A stretch of 64,000 bases of DNA. Origin: Dirofilaria immitis. Its lineage: Eukaryota; Nematoda; Chromadorea; Rhabditida; Onchocercidae. A model generated the notes under the pieces. The model did no database searches, was not told the DNA's origin, and saw only the letters and a list, made by a program, of their open reading frames with translations. The DNA lies in assembly GCA_024305405.1 (NCBI GenBank), contig JAKNDB010000092.1:3997501-4061500 (forward strand). The letters are read 5' to 3'. Positions 1-14,855 of this stretch are shown here, in pieces. Numbering within the stretch: position 1 is the stretch's first letter; every line of letters begins with the position of its first letter. Both the position numbers and the translations under genes were made by a program.

Positions 1-184
1 GCGAAGCCAAATGCGAGACTAACAATAGCAAAGTTTTAGTAAAAATAGAATGAAATATGATTACCAGTAGCAAAATTTACAAGGTAAAAAGATCCGTAAC
101 AATGTTCAGGGAGTCAGTTTACCAAGGGGTGGAGAATGCTGTAATCAGTATCCTTTCTTCTCTATTGAAAACTTTTATCATACT

Positions 185-199
185 CATACACACATACAC

Positions 200-246
<47 letters not shown>

Positions 247-254
247 TACATACA
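185..254. repeat. (CA)n microsatellite
   Basis: A run of CA dinucleotides with interspersed CATA units. The short histidine/threonine-rich reading frame across it is a product of the repeat, not a gene. Confidence 0.95.
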
Positions 255-1228
255 ATGAGCAGTGATTAGCAAAATGGGAATAAGAGATGTTTGCTAAAAC
301 TTCTCATAAAGATCAAATTTCTGGATGATACAAGAAAAAATCAATTTAGACTCTGTTCATCATTGAGATATCGTATACTTACTTTTAAATGTTATAATTA
401 CGATATGACTCTTGAGAATAACCCGGTGATAAAGTAGGTAAGTGTTAATGTTCGGATCTAAAAATGAAAGGATTTGACGCGAAATGGGTGGAAATTAAAA
501 TAACTCAAAAATATATGAAAAGTTAGCCGAAGAAACTATACGGTTGTTTTAAGTGGCAAACGAATGGATGCGATCCGAAGTGAGGTAATATTTGTTGTCT
601 GATAGGCTAAAGAAACGAAAAAGTTTAGGCAATAGAGAGAGAGTGTATATGCATGTTAAGTGTGATTTCGTCCTTATCTTCTTCACTTCAATTCTTCAAT
701 TTTAACTCAAGAAAACGATGACGATAATTCGGAAAGGCGCAGCTGTCAGGGAAGAAGAGAAGAACTTCAAGTAGATATCCACAAATCCAACTCAACTCAA
801 TCATTTAAGCAAATCAAAGTTCTCTCTGTCTATCATTATCCTTTACTTCATAGGGAGAAAGAAAGAGAGAAGAAACAGAAAAATGAAAAAAGCTGTAATT
901 TCTTGATGTTGAGATTTTCATCGAGAATAATTATCAAGCAAAAGAGAAACAAGTTTATAGCTGTGACAACAATGCTGGTCTCGAGAAGAAGCATGAAGAG
1001 ATAGAAAGAGAAAATGATAAAAGAAGCTAAAAATTCGTCGAGAAGCTAATGAGTGACAAAATTTCGTGAGTAGAAAGAATTACAGCTGCAATGAAGAAAG
1101 TTAGTAAAAGTTGAAACAGTGATACTTTATCAGTGATTGTTTAGCAAAGCAACTTTTTAGTGCTTGTTATTATTTCGTGTAGCATCTCTTCCATCGCTTA
1201 TTTTCTTCAACTACCATCGGTATATCGA

Positions 1229-1265
<37 letters not shown>

Positions 1266-4200
1266 TAATAAAGATAACGTTGATAATACCATGACGACAG
1301 CATAATATCATGATAAGGTAAGTACAGTAAAATTACTGTTAGCATGATAGCTATGATAATGATTACGGTGTTATAATTACAATGAGCGAGAAATTACATT
1401 ATTTCGATAAGAGAATAATGAAATTAGTGATCTGTAAATGTAAAACAAATTTTAGCATGACTAAGGTTTAATAGTGTTCATGGCAACCATTGCGATAATG
1501 AGTATAAATAATGATGATAATTGATTATTGCATAAAAATCAATTTGTCACAATAATAATAATGATTGTGCTGATGAATAATACCATTATCATAGCGATAA
1601 TGATTTCGATAATATTGAAGAATGACATAATTGTAAACATAATACTAAACGAAACGATTTCTGCACATCTTTTTTAATCGAGATTTACTAATCTATAATT
1701 TAAATTTTATTTTATTTGTTCATTTGAATAAATTTAAAAGTTCAAAAATTTCGAATAATATCAGAAAATGCCAAAATTGTTAAAAGACTTCAACATCTTT
1801 AGATAATACAACAAAAATATTTGTTTTAAACTATTATTAATGAGAAAAGCAAAAAAATGGTCCATTAAGATTATTCTGATTTCATCAGTTCGCTCCTTTT
1901 ATCACTTTTTTTTTATAGAAAATGCATTTCCAAAGGCAAAATTTCAGCAATTGGGGTTGAAAAAAAGCAAACGAAGGAGTTATAATAAATCATTAAAGTG
2001 AACAAAGTGTTATTTTACTAAAAATTTAACAAAATAAAACAGTGCTATGAAGTAAGCACTGTTGAATCGTTTTCTGAAATGAATAGGAATTAATCTCAAT
2101 AATGTATTAATTATTAATTAATAATACGCAAGAGGACTAAATAAAGTAATGGAAAAGAAACTTTAGAAATGAAATTAATACAAATATAAAAAGTGTTACA
2201 TTTACATCTTTAAAAATAAAAATAGTATTCTAATTAGCTTAATTATAGAACAAATTATATTAAAAAAAAAACAATTTTATCTAGTATACAATAAATTCGA
2301 AAACTATACATCTTTCATTCGTTTAAAATTTTATCAATGTCAAAAAGAAGCTACTAAAAATTGATGGATATAAAAATACGTTAATTAAATAATTCCACTA
2401 ACTGCTTTAGAGACGTGCTTTCCGTTTATGCTTTATTGATATCGTAAACAAAATACATTTGCAGTATGAAAAAGTTATACAATTATTTGACGAAACATTT
2501 CAAAAAGTCTAAGAAATCTAAAAATTTTTTTCCATTGATTTTTTTAAACATTTCTATATCCATTTTAATCCAATTCACTTAAAAAAAAAAAAAAACTAAC
2601 TAACCTGAGCTTTTCAGTCATCATTTTTATCATCTCCTAAAAACCTAATCAAATAGAAAAAACTAATAGTCTATCAATATCGATTTTAATGATCATCCTA
2701 TTCTACATATAAACTCTATTGCTGCAAGGATAGGGATCGAGATTGATAATAATTAGAATAAATAGAAAAGAATAGATATCTGTAAAAAAACTTCTCCAAT
2801 CGATATAATATAGCATTAGGACAGTTTAGAATATTTTAGTTCCAATTAATGAGAAAATTAAAGCGGATGATTAATTTTTTTTTCGACAAATTTACCGCAT
2901 TTTTGTTTGTTGAGTGTTTGAAGTGTTACTATCAAAGAATTAACAACAACACTGCGAGAAATGTTTGATAAATTATTATCAGCCGTTTATTTCAAATCGA
3001 ATAATATCAGTTATTTTCTTTTAATCCATTTTATAGTTTTAAAATAACTATGACGAAATGATTATTTTTGAAATAAAAAATTTCGCTTTGTTTATATTAG
3101 TATAATATTGTTAACTACAGATGAAAGAGACATTTATACAAATGATTTTCAATCTCTTGTATTGCTCCACCACCTATCAAACTTGAAACAACTTGATCGA
3201 ATCATTCATATTACTACAAATAGTTCAAGTTTCATTCATTTAAAATATTGGAAGTTTTGATTACAATAGCGAAAAAAATAAATAACAGTAATGACTAATA
3301 TGCTAATAATGTTAAAATTTAATTCGTCATTTATTTTGAATATATTTGTTTAATATCTTCCCTTTTAAATAGAGAAAGTAAATTGCAAAATGATTGGAAA
3401 TTTTAAGCTACAACAATCAATATTTATATGAATTGGCATTACATAAATTACTGGATGTATTAAATTGACAGTAATCAGCAGTATCATGATGACAAATGAT
3501 GATTAAGCGAGACAGCATTTGAACTTTGGGCTATCATATTGCAATGATCCAATCTACCTTCATAAACAAATCATTTAGTAATCGTTGATAATGATATAAA
3601 TCTCTATAGCAAACAAATGAATCACATAATCTTATAAGCATATCATACTATTTGCTGAAATTGACAAATGTCATATTTGAAAAACTTTGCAAAATCTCCA
3701 AATATTCATAATTTAACTCAAAAATTATTGAAAAAATGATTAAATAAAAAAGTCAGAAAATAAGTCAAAATAAATATTATTATTCTCCCAAACTCTTTTG
3801 TAAAGAACTACTTTTTCTTAATTTCTAACATAGTTTTATTTTTTTTTAGAAAAATCAATTTAGTACTGTCTATGAAAAAAAAGCCAGTTAATATATATCC
3901 TTTATTGGGATCTTTTTTTTCCCTTTATTAGGAGGTTTTTTAATGAACAAAACTTTACAGCAAAAAAAAATATTACAAAACGCTTTTTAACTATGCTACA
4001 CATATCATTATTATATCTGATGCAATGCATCATTATTTTTGTCATATAAAAAAAAAAATCGAATTTTCGGTTAACTTCTTCTATGCGAAATATTATGCTT
4101 CCAGAATAGATACAAAGTGATGAGTGATTAGTGAAGACAACAAATGTTAGGAAGAATTAAATGACATGTTTTCGACGCTAGATACTTTAAGTCACTTGTT

Positions 4201-5860
4201 GAATAATTCATTTATTGTTTTAATAATCGAAGTTTGTTAAAATTTTACTTCCATTTCACGTATACCTTCCTGGAACAATTAGGGTTTAAAGTTAAGTACA
4301 ACTTTAAACTGTAAGACAGAGAAAAGAAAATAAAAGATTTTGTGTAATCGGTATGAAACAATAGAATTTTGAAATAAATTTGAAACTTGAATGCAGAAAA
4401 ATCATATGTTTAAAAATATATATCATCCATGACGTATTTTCTATTTAATATAAAGCTTAGATAACAGAAGAAAGCTGGAAATGTCTATCTTTTCATTAAA
4501 TCATTTTCTGCCTATCAATATCTTCCAGAATCTTTCAGAATTTCTTCTGTATTTCTCGTATTTATGCTTCGGAAATATAGGAAACAGCAAGAGGAAAAAA
4601 GTATTCAAACTGAAATTGAAAAATAAATTGCTGAATTCTTGTCGAGAAATCAGCATATTTATTGCTTATGCAAACTGTTAACATAGCTCCCAATATATTC
4701 AAATATTTATTACAATATATCCTTAAGAAATTATTGAAAAAAGGAACGAAGTGCTATTCGATTTGTCGATTCAGGTTAAGAAAAAATTCTACTCAGGAGA
4801 TTTATGGAATTCGATAGTTTATTACACAACTTTTTTATTAATGATTATTTTAAAACAGCAGACAAGGTCACAAGTGATATTTGTTGATATTTTGCAAAAG
4901 TCTGCTCTTAACAATTCTTTGAAAAAATCAAAACTTTCGAAGTCATCAAAATTTTTGCTATACTGAAAAAAATGAAGAAATATTTGTTATTACGCCAATA
5001 CTGAAATACTAGCAAATATTATTTGAACAAATTGGATTTAATAATTAGCAAAGTATTTTTATTGATACAAAATACGATAGGATATAGCTTATTATTATCG
5101 ATTAAATAATTATTTAAGCATTTCTAATTAGATACGACAATTTATTCCAAATTATTACTGATGATAAGCTTTATTGTATTATCTTATTGTATCAGTAGAA
5201 ATAGTTCGGCAAATAATTATTAAGTATATTTTCTCCATTCTTTAAAGAGCACATTTTTAAATTAGCATAGTTTTTGCAATTTTTTTTTTTTGAAAACCAA
5301 TAAAAAATGATTGAAAGTCTATAAGAGAAAACAAACCTTTTGGAAGATTTAAACACGTTACACTTAAATGTATTCGATGCACCATCCCGTGCAATATAAG
5401 AGAATATTTGTAAATCCTGAGAATCGTGAGATACATAAAAACCCTGAAATTAGAAGCAATTTTATGTAAGTTTAATTTACTCTGATGCTTTTGTTAAATT
5501 TGGCTTTCCTTCTTGGAGAAAAATCCATAATGATAATATTCTCGAATTATTCTCACAAAAAAAAATTGCGTATTGAGATTACTTTTGATTCATTCATAAT
5601 ATAAATGGTAACTGCTCACTATTTTGTATACCTCATTCATTGTCTGTTTGTACTTTTATACAAAGTTTGTAAGATATGATCATAGTGATCCAAATCGATT
5701 GAAGCTAGTGCTCTAAACCCATTACTAATCTAGTGTTTTAAATATACTATTATCTTTCGAACAGATTCGAATAGAATCAAACCGAAATCGAAATCGATAC
5801 AACGTATGCAAATATTGTTAAAATTTACGAACTAGGAACACATTATATGATTCGGTCATC
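255..5860. other. long AT-rich stretch without recognised gene
   Basis: About 5.6 kb with no exon I can support on either strand. It may be intron of the NOS1AP-like gene, whose next PTB exon should lie at lower coordinates on the minus strand; I looked for that exon and did not find it. It contains a (TA)n tract and a small perfect hairpin at 4284-4309 (10-base arms, 6-base loop). Confidence 0.5.
1232..1262. repeat. (TA)n microsatellite
   Basis: About 15 TA units in a row. Confidence 0.95.
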
Positions 5861-6252
5861 ATGTTCGATCCTGAAGTGACCTCACCAATCGAATTTTTCC
5901 CGAATAATCAGGAAATTGATCAATTTCAAGAGGTATATTTGACGGATAATTATTTAAGAATTCAGCAGAAAACAAATGACATGGACAGTACAAACCTATG
6001 GATGGGATGAAACATCACCAAAAGTTTGCTTTCGTCCCAAGTTGCATCTTTTTGACTTTTCTGAAATGCTAGTTTTTATAATAAATTGTAACTATTTCCA
6101 TCATTCAATATAAATATTTGATCAAATAGTTCAGAATTTATTTGAAATTTGCAGAATTCTTTATCAGTAATATGATATCTGATAAGTTTGTGTTTGCTAT
6201 AATATTAATGTAAAGAGTCAAGCATTTTTTGAAAAAATATATTAGAAGGGAC

Positions 6253-8854
6253 CTTTTTCCGGTGTAGGACAACTTTAATACCATCAATAGAGACAGTAAT
6301 ATCTACCGGACGTTTCTTTATCCCTCGTGCTTTGAATTCATACTGCAATAATATTAGTATGTTAATTGCGATAAAACGTAGAAGATTCTTATGTTCTTAC
6401 GTATCATTGCAATCATCCTTTTGAATACATTATTTTTATAAAAGAAGAAAAAGCTAATTTTAATTTACCAATCAATAAGATAATCAACTTAATCTAAGTG
6501 ATCACAATGATCAATCCTTGATCTCTCGCAAAAAAATCAAATGATTTTTTTTCAAATATATAGCACTGCAAAGTTTCTATGTAGCATGATTTCGCTTAAT
6601 TAAAAGTAAAACCCTGTGCTACATATTGGAACTTACTTTATAGAAATGAACTTACTCGAACTCGACGCATTGCAGCGACAATTTCAATACGTGAGCCGGG
6701 TCGCGGTATTTCCATACTTCCTACATACTGAAATTGGAAACGAAAATTAACTTCACCGATTATAAAAATTAATTTCGCAAATACAATATGCTTATTGTTC
6801 ATTTTAAAGAGTTGAAATTTTGTTGTCTTCTGGCTAACTTCATCTTACATCAAATTTTTGTATTTGTTTCAGTGTAAAACTTGGAATTATAAAATAGCAC
6901 TAATCATTAGATAAATATGATAATCTTAAATCAAATAATTGATAACCAAATATCGGATAACAATTATTTTAAAAACAAACGAAAGACAATGGCATTTTCC
7001 AAAACAAAAGTTAATTGTCAGAATCAAAGAATATAATTAAAATTATGCCTATAACTACGCTAATATCATAAGTAATTTGTGTCGGAAAATTCTGAATTAA
7101 GTTTAAGAAATATATTTCAGGTTATCCTGAATTCTCCACGCTTTTATTTCTTGTTTTTTTGCATTGATTTATATAGTTCCAGTACTTGATTTCATATTAT
7201 ATCACAGTCCATCCTCTATGTGTATGGTATGGTCATGCACATAGAGCCAATTTTATCAGCATCTGATTCATCATTGTTACTATTATAGATCTCCTCCCTT
7301 TTCTCTCTCTTATTTTTGATACTTAACCTTCTCTAACTGTAGCCCAGTTGTCAAGTTTACATACCCGCCCTGGCCAGTCAGTTTGGTAAAGATAACCTTC
7401 ATCGATCGGGAGATATCCCGCTCATCACTTCACTCCTTTCGCTTACCGTTGCATTGTTGTTTGTTGTAATATTCGCTTTACGTTAATCGTTTAGTGATTA
7501 TGTTTTACTTCAATAAACTGTTTGATCAAAAAATTTTACGATACTTTGGTCTTGAGCTAATCTTGTCTTTTTGAAAATATTTACGACTAAAATTTAAGTT
7601 CAAAATTTAAGGAATATATCAATTCATTTTATAATTATCAGTTTAAATATATTAAGATTTTAATGATAAAATAAAATTGATACTTTTGTTTGAGATACAA
7701 AACGATCTTTGCTAACTTCAAATTATTTGAAGAAATTTCTGCACTGCAATTTACATCTTCCTTTGAATTAAAATTTAGCGAAAAAGCCGAAAGATTTTAT
7801 CAATCAATAAAACATTGCTTCGCAAATTAAAAAGAAATCAGAAAAAAAATTTAATAAAAATGCTAATAAATTATCGGAAGAAATAATTTTACAAACATGG
7901 AAGAAAAAATTTTGAAATTTTTATTCGATATATTTATTAATCTCTTTTAACAACTTATCCATACATTTAAAAACTTAATTACTGCGACAAGCGCATTTTC
8001 CAAGTTGTCCATGGAATTTTTATCCTTACTTATTAGATAAGAACACATATTATTTGTTTTAATTTTAAGACTTATAAATTTCTTCGGAATTTTGCAGCTT
8101 TTTTGTGCTATAATTTTTTATATTTGAAAAATTATGTCGTATTTGAATCTCGAATTTTTGTTTTAAAAATTATGTAAGATTTTCATGCATAAAACAGTGT
8201 CATAAAACAAAATTGTAGAAATCTTTTAGTTAAATTTTGGCGAAAATTATTAGCTTCGGGATTTTTGGTCATGATTGATAATGGTAATGTTGGTAATGTC
8301 GTAATGTCTCTTATCTTTAAATGTATGCATAAAGGCGGAAAGTTGTAAAACTGTGCAAAAGGTTGACTGACGCTAGCTTCTATTCCCAATTAATATATAG
8401 TAGGGAATTTGTAGACGAATAATTTTAATTTAGATATGCAAAAGTGGTAAAAGAATCGAGAAATTAATTGTAGACGAAAAGTGAAAAATATGATCTTAAA
8501 AATTCTTTTATCCTTTTGACATCAAAAAAAAATATTTTTTAATCTGAAATAGGAGGAAAAGGAATAATAAAATAGCAGAGAAAAGAAGGAGAACGAAAAA
8601 TTGTTGAAGAATGTCGGAGAAGAATTTTGGTCTTATCGGCTAAAAGATGAAGAAATGAGAAACAGTATTTACTAACTTGCCTTCCTGAATATACATTCTC
8701 GAAGAAAAAGTATTCAACATTATACTTTATGACAAACCTTTGCATCAAAGTGAATGCCATGTTGGTAGGCGAGTTCATTGTGTAACGGAATACGACAATC
8801 GTACAGATCCTCTGATATTATATCATAAGATCCATTCTTCTTCTTACCCGGCAT
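6253..8854 (-). CDS. NOS1AP/CAPON-like adaptor, PTB domain, N-terminal exons only
   Basis: NOS1AP (CAPON; DYC-1 in C. elegans) is a cytoplasmic adaptor whose N-terminal phosphotyrosine-binding domain links nNOS/dystrophin-type complexes to other partners. Three minus-strand exons are seen: 8854-8738, 6727-6656 and 6342-6253, of 39, 24 and 30 codons, all phase 0. The reading begins [19 protein letters not shown], then has [39 protein letters not shown] and [20 protein letters not shown]. These match recalled NOS1AP motifs (YVGSL.VPRPNSRVEIVAAM, YEFKAKNIKKKKVSIMVSVD). A TTACAG acceptor lies 10 bases before the ATG, fitting spliced-leader addition. The third exon ends HRKK at the NOS1AP exon boundary, but the donor there is the unusual AAG|GTCCCT. 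The rest of the PTB domain and the C-terminal half were not found in the window. Confidence 0.85.
7343..7486 (+). other. coding-like island with polyadenylation signal, terminal exon or solo LTR
   Basis: This stretch is richer in G and C than its surroundings and lies in the first NOS1AP-like intron on the opposite strand. After a pyrimidine-rich acceptor (TCTCTAACTGTAG) there are 47 open codons starting [18 protein letters not shown] and ending in a hydrophobic segment ([20 protein letters not shown]) before TAA. AATAAA follows at 7512-7517. It could be the last exon of a nested plus-strand membrane-protein gene or part of a solo LTR, which also carries AATAAA. I found no clear TG...CA ends or target-site duplication. 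Confidence 0.3.
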
Positions 8855-8869
8855 TCTATTTGTTCTGTA

Positions 8870-11800
8870 ATTAGAAATTAATTATAACCCGTTGCAATCA
8901 TAAAAATTAATAACTTCTATTCTGTAATAAATTTTTTACCATACCTAAGGTCATATGATTTGATTAACAGAACACGATAAGTAAATGTATAACAATGTTG
9001 GCTTTCGAAGATGAGAAAATCGTTGAAATGATAGCACTTGCTCTCGAAATTAAAAATATGTTTCAATGTCGGAAATACGAATAAATATGAAGTTCTGTCA
9101 ATTTTCGAGAAATTTTGTCAATATCATCAAATTTATCAAATTTCTATTATTATGCTACTATTGGACGAAAATTTGCAGGATCTTCAAGGAAATCTAATTA
9201 TCTGATGGAATTGGATCAAGAAGATTCGATTTTAGTAAATCAAATTCACTAAAATTCTTGTGTATCGCATTATGCTTCCAATGATTTACTTGAATGAATT
9301 GAATGATTTGCGAAAAGTAAAAGGATGGAATTAGGAATTTTAGACCAGTGAAATGCCTGCTAATTATCACAATCGGTTATGCTTAGTGCGGATTTTCTAT
9401 GCAAAAATAATTTGGCGAAAATTTTGAGGATCGATAAGCTAATTTAATTGAATAATTTTTCATTGGATTTCTGACAAATTGAATTAGTGGAATACTTGTA
9501 TTGCTGTGCATATTACTTTATCAATATCACAATTAAGCTGAAAATTCCTAGAAAGGAAGCACTGAATTACAGAAATCAGTATTATTAAAATCTGAATTGT
9601 GATAAGCTTTGATTATTAATTAAAATGGAAGATTTCGCAGGGTTGATTTATTTTTAGTTATTAAAGTATAAATAATTATTGAATCGTTGAAATGTAAAGC
9701 AAATACTTTAAAGAAAAGAAATTCGAGCAAAAAATGGTAAACATAAATTTTGATGTGAATCATTTTTCCTTCTCTTAATTTCCATTCAATTTGTATGGAA
9801 TTTTTCAATGGCCGAAAAGGGACCGCATAAAGGAAATTAGAAAAAGAAAGAAAAAATAAATATTTATCTATCTTCTGAGCAAAAAATTAAGCAGAAAAAT
9901 TGAAATTTACGAATATTGGTTATGTTGAAAATGAAATTTAAATTTGAAATGAATATAGCATACAAAATTCGTAAGGAATGGAAAGTGGGGTCAAATGAAC
10001 AATTTATAAATATATAATTTAAAATATGAATTTCAAAGACTTCAATTATGATTACTTACTATTTAATTATAAATGCAAAAATAGAGCTCAAAGATTGAAA
10101 TATTACTAGTTTTATCAAATTTTAGGTTTAATAAGAATCTCTGAAATTCAAGGTAATTTTTTCAAATAACCATTTTATTCGTTTTTAAAATATTCGCTCT
10201 ATTTTGGTTTTTGCAATTTCTTCAAATAAAATATTTTTGTAAAAAAACAAAGTATGATTTGATTACTGTAAGCATAATTAGTGGCAACTGTTATGGAATG
10301 CATTTAGCAATTCATTGGATAAGTGAAATCTTTTCAGATCAAAAATTTTCGAAAAATTTTTTTCATTTCTTTTAGAAATAAATATTTCATAACAAAAATG
10401 TTTTAATTTTTAACATAATGCAAGAATATGCAAAAAGAGTTAGATAATGAACTTAGTTTAATCAATGTAGTATTGACAAATGACTTTGTTTAACCTTCAT
10501 GATAACAGATAGCACTTCTATAAACAGCTATGAATAATCTTATAAAGCTTATAAAGCAGGAAGCCTGAAATCAGGTAAACATTTTTGAAGATTTGATGCT
10601 CGATCATTTTGTGTTTGAAAATTTTTTTCAAATATCAAGTATTCCTCCTCAAATCTTTTGATATTATTTTTATTAACTTCATTACTTTAAAAATCGTTGG
10701 CCAGAAGATTCAGAAGTTAGTTAATATCTCCCAATATATTGTTAGTGATCGGGATAAATGGCAGGAAGAGAAATTGTAAGAAAAAATTAATGAAAAAAAA
10801 TTTCTAGAAATTATTCCTTCACTATCGATTTGTAGTTTATTGCAAATTTTAAACAAATCAAAATTTAACAAATAAGAATTAAATTTTAATCGAAATTGAA
10901 TAATTTTATGAAATATTTTTTGGAAACATAAAGACACAACAAAAGCTATTATATTCCATGCAAGAAATTCTAATTTGTAATAAAAAAAACTAATTTTGGT
11001 TGTGAGCTATAAAAATATGTCATAATTTAGAAATTGACAATTCAACAGGAAAAACTTGAAGCATTTCAGTGGAAATTTTAACGAAGAGAAAAAGTATTTT
11101 TATGTCATCGAAGAGCCGAAGTAAGAAATGAAATATGTCCCATATTTATCTTTTATCACTTTCTCCAACCAATTTTGGTCATAATTTAGCGATGAAAAAA
11201 TTTAATATTTTTTTGAGGAGAATTAGTAGAAAGTATGAGGAATAAGAAGAAAATTAGAGAAAGATTATGATTCGACTTGAAGGAAGCAATTAGTATAATT
11301 AATATCTTAAAGTAGAGAGATATTTTTGTTTTAATCAGACAAAGAATAATATGTCTTTTATTGAAACAAATATTCTTTCAACATTATTGTTGGTATTGGA
11401 AGAATATTTATTAGCCAAACTAAGCAAATATGATAAAATGTATCAAAGTTATATGCAATTCCGCTTGACAGTTCTTACATCTCATTCTTCGTCTCTTTGG
11501 AAAAATACGGCTTGCAATTATGAAAATTTTTAGATTTCATTTAAAGGAAAAAATGATGAACTTTTTCCAAGTACCAAAAATTCAGTTTTCACTTAAAAAA
11601 ACAACAACACAACAAAATAAAATTATACAATATTTTGTATTATATCTTTTGCTTGAAAAATATTTTATAATTTCCTGCGAATACATAATGGGAAATTTTA
11701 ATTTTTCTCTAATTTAAAATTATGTATAAATCAAAACAGATTTTGATTATATTTTTGAAAAAGCAAAACAAATAAATAGCAGTCACAAACACATGCAAGC

Positions 11801-14800
11801 AATCAATGAGAAAAAACAGAAAAAATTTCAAATGAATAATTTTCGCAAGAGGAATTCGAAAATTGTTTATATCATTGATTTCGTGAATTACATAATTAAA
11901 TACTCAATTTATAACAAATTTCTTTAAATGAGACGAAAAATGCTTCATATTTTTATAAGAATTATAATTGTTTTGGCAAATTTTATTAATCATATTTTAA
12001 TAAATATTATTTATTAACCAATCAATATTTTTTTAAAATTACTCTAATAGATGATTGGATATTTTTCGAAATTTCCAGATTGATGACGAATGTTCACAAA
12101 CACAATCGTAATGAATTTGAACATTGTTGATGCAAAAGTATTGAATCTGTATTCAATTTGATTTATCTTCCAAAATTAAAAAAGTTCAACCACTTTTGTG
12201 CTGCTATTCTAGCTATCATAAATTTGCTTTTTCTCCTTTAGATGCCGCACAAAATTTGATTTTTGAGATTTCCTTTGCTATCGATTCGTAATTCTCGCAT
12301 TGCTACATTTATAAGTTTTTCAACAATTAATCTAATCCAAAATATTTATAGTTTGAACTCTTTCATATATTCTTCAAAATGTCATAATATGTCACTTATA
12401 TGGGTAAACATGTGACCTGTTACAATTATTCTTCCAATAACTTCCATCTAAATATCAACTTGAAGTAAATTTGAAATTAATTACATGAATATACTTAATT
12501 ATGACAGAAAAATTTTATTTGAATAAAATGATGCAAATTTAAAAATTCTCAAAAACTCAAAAAAATAAAACAAGCATGAGCACAGAGCTAAATGTATCAA
12601 GCTTATTGTAATTGTTTAAAATTTAGGATAAGGATTTCAAAAAAATCTATTGATTTACAAAATTTGTCTAAAAATACGATTATCATGAAATGACCATTAT
12701 CAATATCAACAGCAATTTTTGTAAAGTATCAATCAATTTTTTACATGCTATTTTATTATGTTGAGATTGTTAGCAATAATATGCAATGATTCTATTTTGA
12801 AAAATTAGTTCAGAATAAACTATGTCATCAAAATAAGGATTGAGGTAATTCTTAATATTGCTCTCTTTAATAAATAAAAGTTTTCAACTGTTAAATTATG
12901 CTTTGAAGTTAAAATTATCAAATATATAATTTGATATTAAAAATCAAAATATGCCCACATATTCCCATGAAAGTTAATGCAAGTTACTGTGATTAATTAA
13001 TCATTCATTAACAAAGTAATGTAGAAAGAAACATTGAATAGAATAAATGAAATGTTATTATCGACTGATAGAAGCACTACTCCTTTTTTTTTTCATTAAA
13101 CTGAGCTGACCTTATTTACAATCTTTTCATAATTGAAAAAATATTAGTTGTGCTAGCATTTCATCTCTTAATCCAAATTACATTTGCCTTGTTCTACTGA
13201 TCCAAAATAGTTACATTATTTCAAATGTAATTATATTGCAAAGGCGTCCCTCTATCCCTCCTTTATTAATTAATCTGTGTTTACAGTCAAAATTAATGTG
13301 ATTTATTAGACTTTTCAGATATAATAGAAATTCATCCAATCAGATACCAAACTAGAGAAATTTTTCATTTGTATACGATCACATCGTCATCATATACGAT
13401 CATAGTATTCAATACAGTAGCTGCGTCATTTTTCCGCTGTGCAAATTTAAATATATATTCGAATTTTCTTGCGATAATGCCATAAGCATTTTCCACATAT
13501 TGTAGATTTTTGCAAATACCGTATTTATAGCCTGTCTCCATTTTTTTCTATTACTCTCCATCCATTCAATATATGAATTAGATTTGCATTGATTGATTAA
13601 TTTTAAATATTAAACATTTCGAATTTCCGGTAAATGAATCAAAAAGTTTAAGAAAATAGAAAACAAAAAGAAGAAACATATGTTGATGTCTTTGTTCAAA
13701 AGTTCGATAAAAATTTCCAAAACCGCGCAATTTTGAATTGCTTCTGATCCATCCAATCATTCAGTTAGCATTTCATCATCCTATCGGCAAAACAGTTTTT
13801 TACAAACGTAAAATACACTTCAAGCAATGCGTCATTCTTTACTTTATCTTCTGGTTAGCATCTCGAGATATGGGATTACACGGAATAAGTTAACTGTAAG
13901 ATGATGATAAATTAAAAATCAAATTACTATCAGCAACTTCATCAAAGTAGAAATCATCGTTTATATATTCAAAATGATAAACGTGCAATATTGATCAAGA
14001 CGATCAATCGAATAAATAAGTTGTCACTTATGTTAGTCACAATATTATCATCAACTCGGTATTACATCTATGTTATCAACTTATAAATCAAACAATAGCC
14101 ACTCTAAATGAATAAAATCAAACTAACTGATTTAAAAAAATTAATTTCTCTTTCAGATTTAAGATTTGCAATTTTTATTAATATTGCTGCTATATATCTA
14201 CTTTCAAAATTTTAATTCTAATATAAATTCCAATTTCATGCTCATGCAATAGCAATATGTAAGCTTAATTATGGATGAAATGAATAAATATATTGATTGA
14301 TAGCGATGATATGTTAAAAGTATCATTATTTTCTCTTTGTTTCCTCAAAATTGAGAAAAAATGATCGAGAAGAAGAGCAGATAAAAAAATCAATCGATAA
14401 CTTACAGAAATTTAAAGATAAAGGTAAGGACCGGATCTCTTAAATCATAACCATTTGGAATATTAAAAACAAAAATGATAATTGCAGTGATATATTTAGA
14501 TATTTGTTATAGATTTCTGGATAAATCACCGGTAAAAAATATTGATGGTAAATATATTAAATGAAATATAGTATCAAATCGAGTTTGCCATTTTATTATG
14601 CAGAAATTTTTTCTCAAAAATTCTACAATCAAATAGTTGCGAAATTAAATTTGATTATGCTTCAATTTAAAGGAAATGGAAACTATGGTCTCAGAGAAAT
14701 TTAAGATATCCTCTTAATAAATAGTTTTAGTAAGGATGAAAAGGTCAAAAGAAGATTTTGAAAAGTTCAAGAATAAAAAGCATCTATCAATTACTATCAA

Positions 14801-14855
14801 CATATGTCGGAAAGATAAAAATATATTTATTATATATCAAAGAATGTAGAACTAC
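8870..14855. other. AT-rich stretch, no gene supported
   Basis: About 6 kb with short chance-like frames only. The frame on the minus strand at 13578-13760 starts with a plausible peptide (WIRSNSKLRGFGNFYRTFEQ) but I see no convincing splice sites. The 3' exons of the gene described at 14856-31184 should lie here if that model is right. Confidence 0.4.

Noticed and set aside
57..269. 70-codon frame across the (CA)n tract
   Set aside because: Most of it is His/Thr produced by the microsatellite.
5861..6010. 49-codon plus-strand frame starting MFDPEVTSPIEFFPNNQEID
   Set aside because: Protein-like composition and a possible internal donor, but no acceptor, partner exon or conservation evidence; lies opposite the NOS1AP-like gene.
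8183..8389. Minus-strand frame in NOS1AP-like intron 1
   Set aside because: Starts from TTG, lacks splice sites and resembles AT-rich noise despite a few coding-like codons.
8539..8778. Minus-strand frame overlapping the first NOS1AP-like exon
   Set aside because: It is an out-of-frame read through the real exon and its intron.
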